A stretch of DNA of 64,000 nt from NCBI GenBank assembly GCA_007118495.1, contig SKRM01000050.1, positions 1 to 64,000 of the forward strand, read 5' to 3'. Each line of letters begins with the position of its first letter. Within the stretch, counting starts at the first letter, position 1. Shown in pieces: positions 9,416 to 18,672 of this stretch. The stretch comes from Bacteroidales bacterium. Lineage in GTDB: Bacteria > Bacteroidota > Bacteroidia > Bacteroidales > UBA7960. A program made the translations under genes and the position numbers. The notes under the pieces are model-generated. The model made no database searches, had not been told where the DNA came from, and saw only the letters and a program-made list of their open reading frames with translations.

Positions 9416-11833
9416 TTAACCTGGATTTCGAAGACTTTCAACCGGATTGATGGTAGCGGCTCTGTATGAGATGGATGCAATAATTGTAACGGCCAGTAAA
9501 TAAAGTGCTACAGCCGGGATCACATAAATGAGCCAGCCAATATCTGCACGGTAGGCAAAACCGTCTAACCACCTGGTGGTGAATATATAGGTTACTGGCC
9601 AGGCAATCAGATTGGCAAGGATGACCAACAGCCCGAATTCATTGCTCACCATGCGGATAATTTCATTGACACTTGCACCCAAAACTTTTCGGATGCCGAT
9701 TTCTTTGATCCGGGTTGTTGAGGCGTATATTGCCAGCCCCACCAGTCCTAAAGCGGAAAGAATAATGGCCAGAACAGCAAATGCAATAACAATTGTTAAT
9801 ACCCTTCTTTCGTTGTCATATTGGTTGTATATGAGTTCTTCAGTAAAGTAGTATTCCAGTGGCCACTCAGGTGCTTCTTTCATCCATATTTCTTCAAGAT
9901 ATGCAAGGATATTGGCATGCTGACCTTCCCGGAATCGCACAATGATATTGAAAAAATTCTGGGGATATATTTCAGGGCTGATGTAAAAAGCCATGGGGCG
10001 TACACTTGAATGCAGTGATGTATAGAAAATGTCTTCTACCACACCAATAACTTGCCTGGGTTGTCCGTCAAACAGTCCGTTTAAAACCGTCCCTATGGGG
10101 TTGTCAACATCCAGGCGTCTGGCTGCCGTTTCATTTATGATCACTGAGTTTGCCGGATCAGTTATGAGGTCCGGATCAAAGTTTCGTCCCTCCAATATCC
10201 TGCTTTGTAAAACTTCAAAATAGCTGGCATCGCAACTTATTCCAGCCATGTGCATTTGCTGCTGGCCATTTCGTCCCTCATACGAGAGACGTGCATAGTT
10301 CATGGGGTCAACAGCCGGAGCATTGTGACTAAGACTTACCATTTCAACATCCGGGTGGCTTAGCAGTTGCTCTCTGAGCCAGGCTGCCCTTGCGGGTGCC
10401 TGCTGTTCAAATGGATTTACAACAGAAATCATATTTTCTCTTTCAAAACCAGGATGCCGGCTGGTCATATAATTCATCTGCCAGTATATGATAATGCTTG
10501 AAACTATAAGGGCAGTTGATACGGCAAACTGAAGCAATAACAGAAACTGTCGCATGCGCAGTTGAACCCGTTTTTTTCGAATCCCTTTTACGCTGGTTAT
10601 CATTTGGTTTCCCTTAATGACTGCGACAGGCTGAAAGCGCGACATAAAACCGGCCGGATAAGCTCCTGCCAGCAAGGGTGTGACGATTAGCAGTGCCAGT
10701 ATCACGATAATAAGCAGTGGATCATTGAAATAGTTTTGGGCCAGGTTTTTGCCCGAAATGTTGTTTAATAGGGGTAAGAGTAGTTCTACCAGTAAAAGTG
10801 CGACCAGCATTGCAATGAATGAAAGTGCAAAAGCTTCCAATAAAAATTGTCTGATAAGTTGTATACGATTTGCACCCAGAACCTTTCTGATTCCGATCTC
10901 TCTTCGCCTGGATACTGCTCCTGCCATTGAAAGGTTAATGAAATTAAAACAAGCCAGAAACAGAATGAGGATGGCTGTTACTGAAAAGATTGCTACTATA
11001 CCCATATCTCCCGTCAAGGCTTTATCCCACCCTATGTGATCTGATTTTAGACGAATATCGGTTAGTGGTTGCAGTCCGATATAGGTGTGGTCTTTATATT
11101 GTTCCCTCACATCCCAGAGTATTGTCTGGATACGTTCTGCCACATGCCTGGGATTTTCTCCGGCCTCAAGCCTCAGGTAGTAACTCGCACTTTGCATATC
11201 CCAACTTGAGGTAAAACCCGGATTCAGCGCCAGTAAACCTTCTAAATTGCACAACATGTTGTACTGAAAATGCGATTGATCCGGATTTGGTTTACTGATT
11301 CCTGTAATGGTAAATGGAACGGTATTGTAAAGATTGACGATTTGTCCCATGGGGTCATCCTGCCCAAAATACCGTTCAGCTGTAGTTTTAGAAATAATAA
11401 TGTCGTGGGGATTTTGCAGGGCTGTTTCCAGGTCTCCTTCAATTAGTTCAATTGAGAGGATATGGAGAAAGTCCGGATCAGCAGCTGCAAACCCTGCTTC
11501 GAGAAGGGGCCGGTTGTTCACATTAACAGGTACATCACTTAGTTCGACTAGTCTGGCTAAGTGACTGACACCTGCAACCTGATTGTCCAGATAATCATAT
11601 AAGGCCCCGGTATGGATTACAGCAGCAGAGCCTGTACCCGGATATTCGTATAAGAGTCTGAATACCTCTTCCGGATTGTGATGATAACGATCAAATCGTA
11701 ATTCATCGGCTACATAAAGAAAGATCATTAAGAAAACTGCCAGCCCCACACTCAGACCAGTGAGGTTGATCAGTGTATAAATATCTTTTTTCCCGATTTT
11801 GCGGAAAAGCGAAGAGATTACATTTTGATACAT
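9416..11833 (-). CDS. MacB/FtsX-family ABC transporter permease (second copy)
   Basis: 805 residues, same layout as the gene at 5482-7917: N-terminal helix (about 20-42), periplasmic core, FtsX-like block with VSRRREIGIRKVLGANRIQ (about 300-318), second core, and terminal block with TTRIKEIGIRKVLGASVNE (about 705-723) plus three closing helices. The two copies align in architecture and motif spacing but differ widely in periplasmic sequence, so they are old paralogues rather than a recent duplication. No adjacent ATPase. Its transcript is probably ended by the hairpin at 9361-9385. It is divergent from hydF across 213 bases. Role (export or envelope stress) is only inferred from the family. 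Confidence 0.88.
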   Translation of the reverse strand: MYQNVISSLFRKIGKKDIYTLINLTGLSVGLAVFLMIFLYVADELRFDRYHHNPEEVFRLLYEYPGTGSAAVIHTGALYDYLDNQVAGVSHLARLVELSDVPVNVNNRPLLEAGFAAADPDFLHILSIELIEGDLETALQNPHDIIISKTTAERYFGQDDPMGQIVNLYNTVPFTITGISKPNPDQSHFQYNMLCNLEGLLALNPGFTSSWDMQSASYYLRLEAGENPRHVAERIQTILWDVREQYKDHTYIGLQPLTDIRLKSDHIGWDKALTGDMGIVAIFSVTAILILFLACFNFINLSMAGAVSRRREIGIRKVLGANRIQLIRQFLLEAFALSFIAMLVALLLVELLLPLLNNISGKNLAQNYFNDPLLIIVILALLIVTPLLAGAYPAGFMSRFQPVAVIKGNQMITSVKGIRKKRVQLRMRQFLLLLQFAVSTALIVSSIIIYWQMNYMTSRHPGFERENMISVVNPFEQQAPARAAWLREQLLSHPDVEMVSLSHNAPAVDPMNYARLSYEGRNGQQQMHMAGISCDASYFEVLQSRILEGRNFDPDLITDPANSVIINETAARRLDVDNPIGTVLNGLFDGQPRQVIGVVEDIFYTSLHSSVRPMAFYISPEIYPQNFFNIIVRFREGQHANILAYLEEIWMKEAPEWPLEYYFTEELIYNQYDNERRVLTIVIAFAVLAIILSALGLVGLAIYASTTRIKEIGIRKVLGASVNEIIRMVSNEFGLLVILANLIAWPVTYIFTTRWLDGFAYRADIGWLIYVIPAVALYLLAVTIIASISYRAATINPVESLRNPG

Positions 11834-11949
11834 ATAAGTTTGATTTTATGTTTCATATATTGCTTTGTATACGTAAGTTTATCAAGTTTTAGGCCAAAAC
11901 GCGTTATTGTTCGTATAATCAGCAATATACGTTTTTTATATATGATCTA

Positions 11950-11966
11950 TATGTTTAAAAAACATA
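11950..11966. promoter_or_regulatory. Perfect inverted repeat upstream of hydF (operator candidate)
   Basis: TATGTTT-AAA-AAACATA is a 7+3+7 palindrome located about 25-40 bases upstream of the candidate -33 element of hydF. It has the size and symmetry of a dimeric regulator site but matches no motif I can name (not FNR TTGATnnnnATCAA). In AT-rich DNA such a palindrome may also arise by chance. Confidence 0.3.
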
Positions 11967-11990
11967 CAGTTTTGTCCGCTTGTGACCACT

Positions 11991-12019
11991 TTTGGATACC
12001 TTAAAAATGAGTATCTTTG
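11991..12019 (+). promoter_or_regulatory. Bacteroidota-type promoter of the hydF-hydE locus
   Basis: TTTG at 11991-11994 and TATCTTTG at 12012-12019 match the Bacteroidota primary-sigma consensus TTTG ... TAnnTTTG with a 17-base spacer, slightly shorter than the usual 19-21. The expected transcript start is near 12026, about 20 bases before the hydF ATG at 12047. Confidence 0.55.
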
Positions 12020-12046
12020 ATTAGTCATTTGTAAATTTTACACCCA

Positions 12047-13276
12047 ATGGTTAAAGGCAGGGAATCAAAACCTCATATTGGCATTTTTGGCCGCAGGAAC
12101 AATGGGAAGAGTTCACTCATCAATGCTCTGGCCGGGCAGGATATTGCCATTGTCTCTGACGTTGCCGGTACCACCACTGACCCGGTTCGCAAGTCGATTG
12201 AAATACCTGGCATCGGGCCTGCCATATTGATTGATACTGCAGGTATCGACGATACAGGTGAGTTGGGAGTAAAAAGGGTATCCCGCTCTTTGTCTGTACT
12301 GAAGCATGTCGATTTGGCCATCCTGCTCATTACCCATAATGTTTTTGGAGATTTTGAGGAAAAACTGATCAAGGAGTTTAACAAGCACGACCTGCCTTTT
12401 GTGGTTATACACAATAAGAGTGATGAAGTTACCCTTGATGAGTCGCTGGCCCATAATATTACAAGCAGGTATGCCACCAAGGTCTGGCCTTTTAGTGCCC
12501 TTAAACCCGACAACCTGGATCAGACTATTTCATTGTTGCAGCGGGCCATGCCCGAAACGGCCTGGCGTTCATCGAGTCTGCTTGGTGATTTACTTCGCTA
12601 TGGAGACCTGGTGGTGCTTATTACGCCCATCGACAACGAAGCGCCTGAAGGAAGGTTAATTCTTCCTCAGGTGCAGGCTATCCGTGACATTATCGACAAT
12701 GATTGTATTGCAGTTGTGGTCAAAGAAAAAGAAGTGGATGCCCTGATGAAAACCCTGCATCCACGCCCTGCACTGGTGGTGACAGATTCACAGGTTTTTA
12801 CCCGGGCAGATGCTTCAGTACCCAGTGACATTCCGCTGACGAGCTTCAGTATCATGTTGGCCAGGCATAAGGGTGATTTTGAAAGTTACCTTAGGGGTAC
12901 ACCAAAAATTGGAAGTCTGAAAGACGGTGACCGGATACTTATGCTTGAATCATGCACACATCATGTGGCTTGCGATGACATAGGACGTGTGAAGATTCCC
13001 CGCTGGATGAGCAACCATACAGGTAAAAGACTTGAGTTTGATGTTGTGGCCGGTCTGGGCGAACTACCAAGACCAATAGAAGAATATGCACTGGTGGTGC
13101 AATGCGGTGGTTGTATGATAACCAGAAGGCAGCTGAAAAACAGACTTAAACAAGCCATTGATGCGGGAGTTCCCGTAACCAATTACGGAATGGCAATTGC
13201 CTGGCTGCATGGTATCTACCACCGGGCCGTGGCACCATTCACCAAACATGAAACAAACCCGGAAATATATCTGTAA
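12047..13276 (+). CDS. hydF: [FeFe]-hydrogenase maturation GTPase HydF
   Basis: HydF is the scaffold and carrier on which the 2Fe subcluster of the hydrogenase H-cluster is assembled before transfer to HydA. The GTPase domain shows the P-loop GRRNNGKSS (residues 15-23), a TTTD switch (42-45) and DTAG (63-66). The C-terminal cluster-binding domain has C303-T-H305 and C353-G-G-C356, fitting the family pattern CxH...HCxxC except that residue 352 is Gln rather than His. Length of 409 residues is typical. A good promoter lies upstream, and hydE follows after an octamer repeat array. No hydG or hydA is present in the window. Confidence 0.96.
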   Translation: MVKGRESKPHIGIFGRRNNGKSSLINALAGQDIAIVSDVAGTTTDPVRKSIEIPGIGPAILIDTAGIDDTGELGVKRVSRSLSVLKHVDLAILLITHNVFGDFEEKLIKEFNKHDLPFVVIHNKSDEVTLDESLAHNITSRYATKVWPFSALKPDNLDQTISLLQRAMPETAWRSSSLLGDLLRYGDLVVLITPIDNEAPEGRLILPQVQAIRDIIDNDCIAVVVKEKEVDALMKTLHPRPALVVTDSQVFTRADASVPSDIPLTSFSIMLARHKGDFESYLRGTPKIGSLKDGDRILMLESCTHHVACDDIGRVKIPRWMSNHTGKRLEFDVVAGLGELPRPIEEYALVVQCGGCMITRRQLKNRLKQAIDAGVPVTNYGMAIAWLHGIYHRAVAPFTKHETNPEIYL

Positions 13277-13282
13277 CCCCAC

Positions 13283-13434
13283 AAACCATCAAACCATCAA
13301 ACCATCAAACCATCAAACCATCAAACCATCAAACCTTCAAACCATCAAACCATCAAACCATCAAACCATCAAACCATCAAACCATCAAACCATCAAACCA
13401 TCAAACCTTCAAACCTTCAAACCTTCAAACCTTC
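13283..13434 (+). repeat. Octamer tandem array (AAACCATC/AAACCTTC x19) before hydE
   Basis: Nineteen head-to-tail 8-bp units: AAACCATC, except copy 7 and the last four copies, which read AAACCTTC. The array fills the gap between the hydF stop and the hydE ATG, ending 16 bases before it. Bases 13274-13452 contain no G on the + strand, so the transcript here cannot form G-C or G-U pairs within itself. The apparent frame through the array (repeated N-H-Q-T-I-K-P-S) is an artefact of the repeat. Confidence 0.97.
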
Positions 13435-13450
13435 AAACCCATTAACCCAC

Positions 13451-14536
13451 ATGCCCAAGTTATTCAAGGACATACTGAATCAAAGCAGTTTCTCCAAATC
13501 CGATCTGGTTACAATGCTATCGGCCGATGAGCAGAACCGTAAATTATTGTTTGACAAATCTGCATCGATAAAGCATGAATATGTAGGCAATAAAGTGTAT
13601 TACCGTGGACTCATCGAGTTTTCAAATCTCTGCGGAAAAGATTGCCTGTACTGTGGTATCAGGGCTGGAAACAAAAAGGCACACAGATATGAGGTTTCTG
13701 AAGAAGAAGTGCTTGAGGCAGCCAGATATGCATGGGAAAACAAGTTTGGGAGCCTGGTTATTCAGGCTGGAGAACGCAGTGGCGCAGACTATGTGAATCG
13801 CATTGAGCGTCTGTTGCATGAAATCAAGAAAATGAGCAAGGGTGAGCTTGGGATTACCCTGTCGCTGGGTGAGCAAAGTGAAGAAACCTATAAGAAATGG
13901 TTTGACGCCGGCGCCCATCGTTATCTTTTAAGGATAGAAGTGTCTAATCCTGAGCTATATCACCGTTATCATCCAAACAATAAAAAGCACGACTATCAGC
14001 AAAGACTCAATGCGCTTTTTTTACTTCGTAAGCTTGGATATCAGGTGGGTTCAGGTGTTATGATAGGTTTGCCATTTCAAAGCCTTGAAGATCTGGCTGA
14101 TGACCTGATGTTTTTTCGTGAACATGATATTGATATGGTGGGAATGGGCCCCTATATCGAGCATGAGGATACTCCCATGTTCGAATACAAAGATCAGCTA
14201 ATGCCTAAAATGGAAAGGTTCTATTTAAGCCTTAAAATGGTAGCTGTTTTGCGAATTATGATGAAAGATATTAATATTGCTGCTACAACCGCTATGCAGG
14301 CCATCGACCCCATGGGAAGGGAAAAATCGATCAAGGTTGGTGCCAATATAATTATGCCCAACCTGACACCCACAAAATACAGAGAAGATTATTTGCTTTA
14401 CGAAGACAAGCCCTGCACAGACGAAGATGCCGAAGAATGTAAACGCTGCCTTGAAGCCCGTATACACATGGCTGGTGGTCAGATAGGATACGGAGAGTGG
14501 GGTGACTCCAGGCATTTTCTTAAACGCAAGACATGA
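13451..14536 (+). CDS. hydE: [FeFe]-hydrogenase maturation radical SAM enzyme HydE
   Basis: Radical SAM enzyme acting with HydG and HydF in building the organometallic H-cluster precursor. The [4Fe-4S]/SAM motif is C61-x3-C65-x2-C68 (CGKDCLYC). The second, family-specific cluster motif C322-x7-C330-x2-C333 is also present, as in the HydE proteins that bind an accessory cluster. Length of 361 residues is normal. ATG at 13451 directly follows the G-free repeat leader and has no Shine-Dalgarno sequence. Its TGA overlaps the ATG of the next gene (ATGA at 14533-14536), so translation of the PPDK-like protein is probably coupled to HydE. Confidence 0.96.
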   Translation: MPKLFKDILNQSSFSKSDLVTMLSADEQNRKLLFDKSASIKHEYVGNKVYYRGLIEFSNLCGKDCLYCGIRAGNKKAHRYEVSEEEVLEAARYAWENKFGSLVIQAGERSGADYVNRIERLLHEIKKMSKGELGITLSLGEQSEETYKKWFDAGAHRYLLRIEVSNPELYHRYHPNNKKHDYQQRLNALFLLRKLGYQVGSGVMIGLPFQSLEDLADDLMFFREHDIDMVGMGPYIEHEDTPMFEYKDQLMPKMERFYLSLKMVAVLRIMMKDINIAATTAMQAIDPMGREKSIKVGANIIMPNLTPTKYREDYLLYEDKPCTDEDAEECKRCLEARIHMAGGQIGYGEWGDSRHFLKRKT

Positions 14537-17500
14537 CACAAAGGAAGTTCACTTCGGGAGCTTTGGAAATCAACCTTGCCCAAACCCGTAAGGCGAACAT
14601 CACTATACCTGAAAACCAGCGGGCATTTCTGGCCCTGTCGTCGAACCATTGGGGTATCCACAAAAGAACAGCTGTCTTTTTTGAAGAACTGAACCACCCA
14701 TATACCAATCATAAGCTGGTAGTTGATGAGTTCAGAAAAATACTACTGGGCGATCGTTGGTTTTATGAGGGGCAAAAAGATGGCCAAAGGTATTTTTTGC
14801 TGCTATTTGATATTGCCGAAAATCTTTTCGGACAACCAATTGGTGAGGATGAAGCAAAACTTCTCCTGGCTAGCTGCCTGATGTTTTTTAGTGAAGCCGA
14901 ACCGGGCACAGTAGCCTGTGAAGCATCACTGATCGGCAAACTTCTTGAAATACTCCGTTATTTAAAAGAGAACAACCCAGAATTACTGATAAAAAATGCC
15001 GGGCAGTTTAAAGTGCATTTAGGTGGAGTGGCTAATGATCCCGTTCATGGCCAGGCAATCTTTTCACTGGTTATGGAAGTGGCAGAAGAAGGTCTGAAAT
15101 ACTGGAAGAAACATACACCAACAGCTAATTGGTTCAGCAAGAGAAAACACCTGTTTAATAAAGATATCAATCATATTGTCAACGATTTAGGAGACCCTTT
15201 CTTTGAAGCCCGGCTCAGTGAGATTCAACAAATATCTGACTGGGATGAAATGTGTAAACGGGTTATGTCCTATTCAGACATGGCTGATTACTTCAAACAA
15301 TATATTGAAACCTTCAGTGGACACGTAGAGAGGTTTTATTATATACTGTTCCTTTTGCATCTGCCCGGAATGGAATCGCTGCGCAGCCAATTGCTATGGG
15401 AGCTGAATAAAACATTGCGTAATATCAGGACAGAGGTCAGGCCTGAATCATTTGCGGACTTTCTGGACAATATTTTTACCCTTTTTGAGGAGCTGAAGCC
15501 TGCATATATGTCAACAGTGCTTGAGTGTTTGCTCACTTTGGGCAAAGAAGTGATTGAGGTAAAAGACAAAAAGATTATCAGCTATTTTGAAAATAAGCTG
15601 ATAGAGATGGGCTTTGTCGGACCGGGTAAGGTGTATATTCAAGAAAACTGGCAGCTCAAGGTTAATCCCAACCATTTGAAAAATATACGTGTTTGGCTGG
15701 AGCTGATTATGCATGCTCCGTATACATTCCGTAAACTGCTCTCGGCGCTGATAGTCAATTTGCGACTTGGGGGGATCTTTATTTTTGACACAGACCTTTT
15801 TCAACGTGATATCACAAAACTACTCAATAGTGATATTTCACCGCTTTACAAACAGATCAAACAGCTTACACGGATATTTCCTGTCTACTTCAATGAGATT
15901 GGTGCAGAGGGTGAATTGCGCGATGTGACTACAATCATGGATGAGATTTCGGGACGACAGGACAAGTTGATACATTTTCTGCGCAAGCAAGTGCATATTG
16001 AGGGGAACAACTCACATATTGATCTTTGCAGGTTAATTTTTCATTACTGGTATGACGGTCACAAAGACCCACTGAAGTTGGTTCTGCCTGAGACAGTTGC
16101 GTCAACTTTGCATTTGGGGAGCAAATGGTTTACAGGAGTCAATAAGCTGCTAAAAGATATTTGTCAAAACAGGCATTGTGCACCCAAAGACTTGCTTCGC
16201 CTTGATGAGCAAACTTTCAGCGATTATGTTGATGCATCAAAAAAGGGAAGTCTGGATGATAAAAAACGACTCAAACTGCTTTTCAGACTCTATGCGCTAT
16301 TACGGGAGAAATACTCCTTTGATCTGGCTGACATCAGAACCCATTTGGCCAAATACCACTTTTTCTCACATCAGGAGATTGATCAATTAGTGAATTTGAT
16401 AAAAGAAAAGAAAGTTGATGCAGGCATACACAAGATATTAGACTTTATGCAGCGATTGAATGAAGTTATCTTTAATCCTGCATTCAGTGAAGGCTGGGAG
16501 AGTATCTACCATAAAAGACATATTGCGTTTGGTATTCCCTCTATGTATGGTCAATACAGAGAAGACAAATTTGAGGCTCTTGGATTGATATTCAGACTGG
16601 AACGTTTGGCCTCGAACCTGATGGAAGAGAAGATTTATGCCACACAATCAGACTACGTGACTGCGCGTTCACTTAAGGTATCATACGATATACTTTGGAT
16701 GTTCAGAAGAGGGCTTGCATTGGATGGGGTTACAAGTCAAGGTTTTGATGCCAACCTGGATATGCTCAGGTATGGTCTGACCAGTGAAAGCTTTTCACTG
16801 GCTCAGTTCATCAACCTGTTTCAGTTTATGGCAAAAAATGTGAAAGATATTACCCATACTTATTTCTTCGGGTTTTATGATCAGCCTCTAAGGATGATTA
16901 TTCCCCAAATTTATGATCCCGACAAAAAACTTGATGACAAACAAAACAATCAGCTTGTTACCAAGCATTCTGAATTGTTCTACCGGGATATTCTCTATAC
17001 TTCATTTTTGATTCAGCTGCTTGATAGTTATATCTCGCGTATGATTCACACCTTGCAAAATATGGTGGATAATTTTCCGCCTGATGTGATTCGCAATATT
17101 ATGGCCTATGACCCTCAGCTGGCTATCAGTCCGCTATATGAGAAGACTCCCCATATGGACAGCCAGATTTTTCTTGGTTCAAAAGCGTATTTTCAGAAGA
17201 AGATTTACTTACAGGGATATCCCGTTCCACCCGGCTTTGTACTGAGTACCGAGGTGTTCAGGCGGCGGCAGGCCATATTTGCCAACTATTTACTGTCAAG
17301 GGAGATGGATAACCTGATAAAACATCATGTTCAGCGGTTGGAGAAAATGTGTGGGCAAAGTTTTGGATGTCCAAGAAATCCACTGCTTTTGTCAGTTCGT
17401 TCCGGAACGGCCATTTCAATGCCCGGGGCCATGAATACCTTTTTGAATGTGGGTTTGAATGATCGCATTACAGAAGCATTGAGCAAGCAGCCGAATTTTG

Positions 17501-18642
17501 GTTGGACTTCATGGGATTGTTACCGCCGCTTACTTCAAAGTTGGGGAATGACATACGGTATCAACAGAGATGTTTTTGATCAGGTGATGATTACCTTCAA
17601 GGAAATATACAATGTGGAGCAAAAGGTTGATTTCAGCCCTGAACAAATGCGAGAAATGGCATTTGCCTACAAGGATGTTTTAAAGAGAGAAAATGTATTT
17701 TTTGAAGAAGATCCGTATAAGCAACTAAGCCAGGCAATTTCATGCGTGCTTGATTCATGGGATTCAGAAAGGGCTGCTGTTTACCGGAATTACCTGCAAA
17801 TAGCCGACGAATGGGGAACGGCAGTGGTTATCCAGCAAATGGTTCTGGGTAATATTGACGTGAATTCGGGGACAGGGGTTGTATTTACCCATAATCCCCA
17901 GGTGCCTAAGCCAGGAATTTACCTCAATGGCGATTTTACTTTATGTAGTCAGGGTGAGGATATCGTTGCAGGCCTGGTTCATGCTTTACCCGTATCAGTT
18001 CTTCAAAAAAACCTCACCAATAGGGATAACCAGCAGGCTTTGGAAGAATTCTTGCCGGGAATCTACAAACGACTTTATGAAATTGCGCATGCGTTGGTTG
18101 AAGAACAGGGTTTTAACCATCAGGAAATAGAGTTTACATTTCAATCACCTGATCCCAATGACTTATATATTTTGCAGATCAGAGATCAGGATACACATAA
18201 AAGTGAACGCTTAAAGGTGTTCACCAGTGAACTTTCGAATATGCAACTTCTGGGTCGTGGAATCGGAGGAGGAGGTGGTGCTCTGAACGGAAGGGTGGCT
18301 ATAGATATGGAAGACATCCTGTCTCTTCGCAAGAAGCATCCTGAAGATCCATGTATATTACTCAGACCTGACACTGTACCTGATGATATTCCAATTATAT
18401 TTGAATGCGACGGTCTGGTGGCGGCCAGGGGGGGTACAACTTCGCATGCGGCGGTTACAGCTGCCAGGCTGGGGAAGGTCTGTGTGCTGAATTGCCTGCC
18501 CCTTTTGGTTAATGAAAAAGAAAAGCGTTGCCTGATAAACGGAGAAGTATTGCAACCGGGCGATATGATCTCCATTGACGGGTTTTCGGGAAACATATTC
18601 AAGGGACATTATAAAACTGACTATACGGAAATTATCCGGTAA
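14533..18642 (+). CDS. Giant PPDK-like protein: unknown ~880-residue N-region, ATP-grasp and phospho-His domains
   Basis: 1369 residues. The first ~880 residues match nothing I recognise; they are rich in Leu, Lys, Glu and Phe and look mainly helical. From about residue 885 the protein follows the PPDK nucleotide-binding domain: KIYLQGYPVPPGFVLST, SVRSGTAISMPGAMNT (954-969), SQGEDIVAGL, and the LYILQIRDQ strand end near 1215. A swivelling phospho-His domain follows with GGTTSH, catalytic H1305, and T1303 at the position PPDK regulatory proteins phosphorylate. The C-terminal PEP/pyruvate TIM barrel of PPDK (another ~350 residues) is absent, so full PEP synthesis from this chain alone is not expected. 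It overlaps hydE by 4 bases and precedes a GAPDH-like gene by 30. Function unknown; a phosphotransfer or dikinase half-reaction is inferred. Confidence 0.85.
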   Translation: MTQRKFTSGALEINLAQTRKANITIPENQRAFLALSSNHWGIHKRTAVFFEELNHPYTNHKLVVDEFRKILLGDRWFYEGQKDGQRYFLLLFDIAENLFGQPIGEDEAKLLLASCLMFFSEAEPGTVACEASLIGKLLEILRYLKENNPELLIKNAGQFKVHLGGVANDPVHGQAIFSLVMEVAEEGLKYWKKHTPTANWFSKRKHLFNKDINHIVNDLGDPFFEARLSEIQQISDWDEMCKRVMSYSDMADYFKQYIETFSGHVERFYYILFLLHLPGMESLRSQLLWELNKTLRNIRTEVRPESFADFLDNIFTLFEELKPAYMSTVLECLLTLGKEVIEVKDKKIISYFENKLIEMGFVGPGKVYIQENWQLKVNPNHLKNIRVWLELIMHAPYTFRKLLSALIVNLRLGGIFIFDTDLFQRDITKLLNSDISPLYKQIKQLTRIFPVYFNEIGAEGELRDVTTIMDEISGRQDKLIHFLRKQVHIEGNNSHIDLCRLIFHYWYDGHKDPLKLVLPETVASTLHLGSKWFTGVNKLLKDICQNRHCAPKDLLRLDEQTFSDYVDASKKGSLDDKKRLKLLFRLYALLREKYSFDLADIRTHLAKYHFFSHQEIDQLVNLIKEKKVDAGIHKILDFMQRLNEVIFNPAFSEGWESIYHKRHIAFGIPSMYGQYREDKFEALGLIFRLERLASNLMEEKIYATQSDYVTARSLKVSYDILWMFRRGLALDGVTSQGFDANLDMLRYGLTSESFSLAQFINLFQFMAKNVKDITHTYFFGFYDQPLRMIIPQIYDPDKKLDDKQNNQLVTKHSELFYRDILYTSFLIQLLDSYISRMIHTLQNMVDNFPPDVIRNIMAYDPQLAISPLYEKTPHMDSQIFLGSKAYFQKKIYLQGYPVPPGFVLSTEVFRRRQAIFANYLLSREMDNLIKHHVQRLEKMCGQSFGCPRNPLLLSVRSGTAISMPGAMNTFLNVGLNDRITEALSKQPNFGWTSWDCYRRLLQSWGMTYGINRDVFDQVMITFKEIYNVEQKVDFSPEQMREMAFAYKDVLKRENVFFEEDPYKQLSQAISCVLDSWDSERAAVYRNYLQIADEWGTAVVIQQMVLGNIDVNSGTGVVFTHNPQVPKPGIYLNGDFTLCSQGEDIVAGLVHALPVSVLQKNLTNRDNQQALEEFLPGIYKRLYEIAHALVEEQGFNHQEIEFTFQSPDPNDLYILQIRDQDTHKSERLKVFTSELSNMQLLGRGIGGGGGALNGRVAIDMEDILSLRKKHPEDPCILLRPDTVPDDIPIIFECDGLVAARGGTTSHAAVTAARLGKVCVLNCLPLLVNEKEKRCLINGEVLQPGDMISIDGFSGNIFKGHYKTDYTEIIR

Positions 18643-18672
18643 AATAAGATATCAACCTTAATCATTGGTATT

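Noticed and set aside
12073-12513. 146-codon frame opposite hydF
   Set aside because: Shadow of hydF; the + frame carries clear GTPase motifs.
13283-13434. Possible CRISPR array
   Set aside because: The units are 8 bp and contiguous with no unique spacers; no cas genes in the window.
13197-13445. 82-codon frame running from the hydF end through the octamer array
   Set aside because: Its repeated N-H-Q-T-I-K-P-S text is produced by the 8-bp repeat read in frame; it overlaps hydF and has no start signal of its own.
12047-14536. Complete hydrogenase-maturation set
   Set aside because: No HydG-like or HydA-like sequence was found on either strand of the window, so only hydF and hydE are claimed.
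18186-18602. 138-codon frame opposite the PPDK-like phospho-His domain
   Set aside because: Shadow of a coding region with clear motifs on +; proline-rich artefact.
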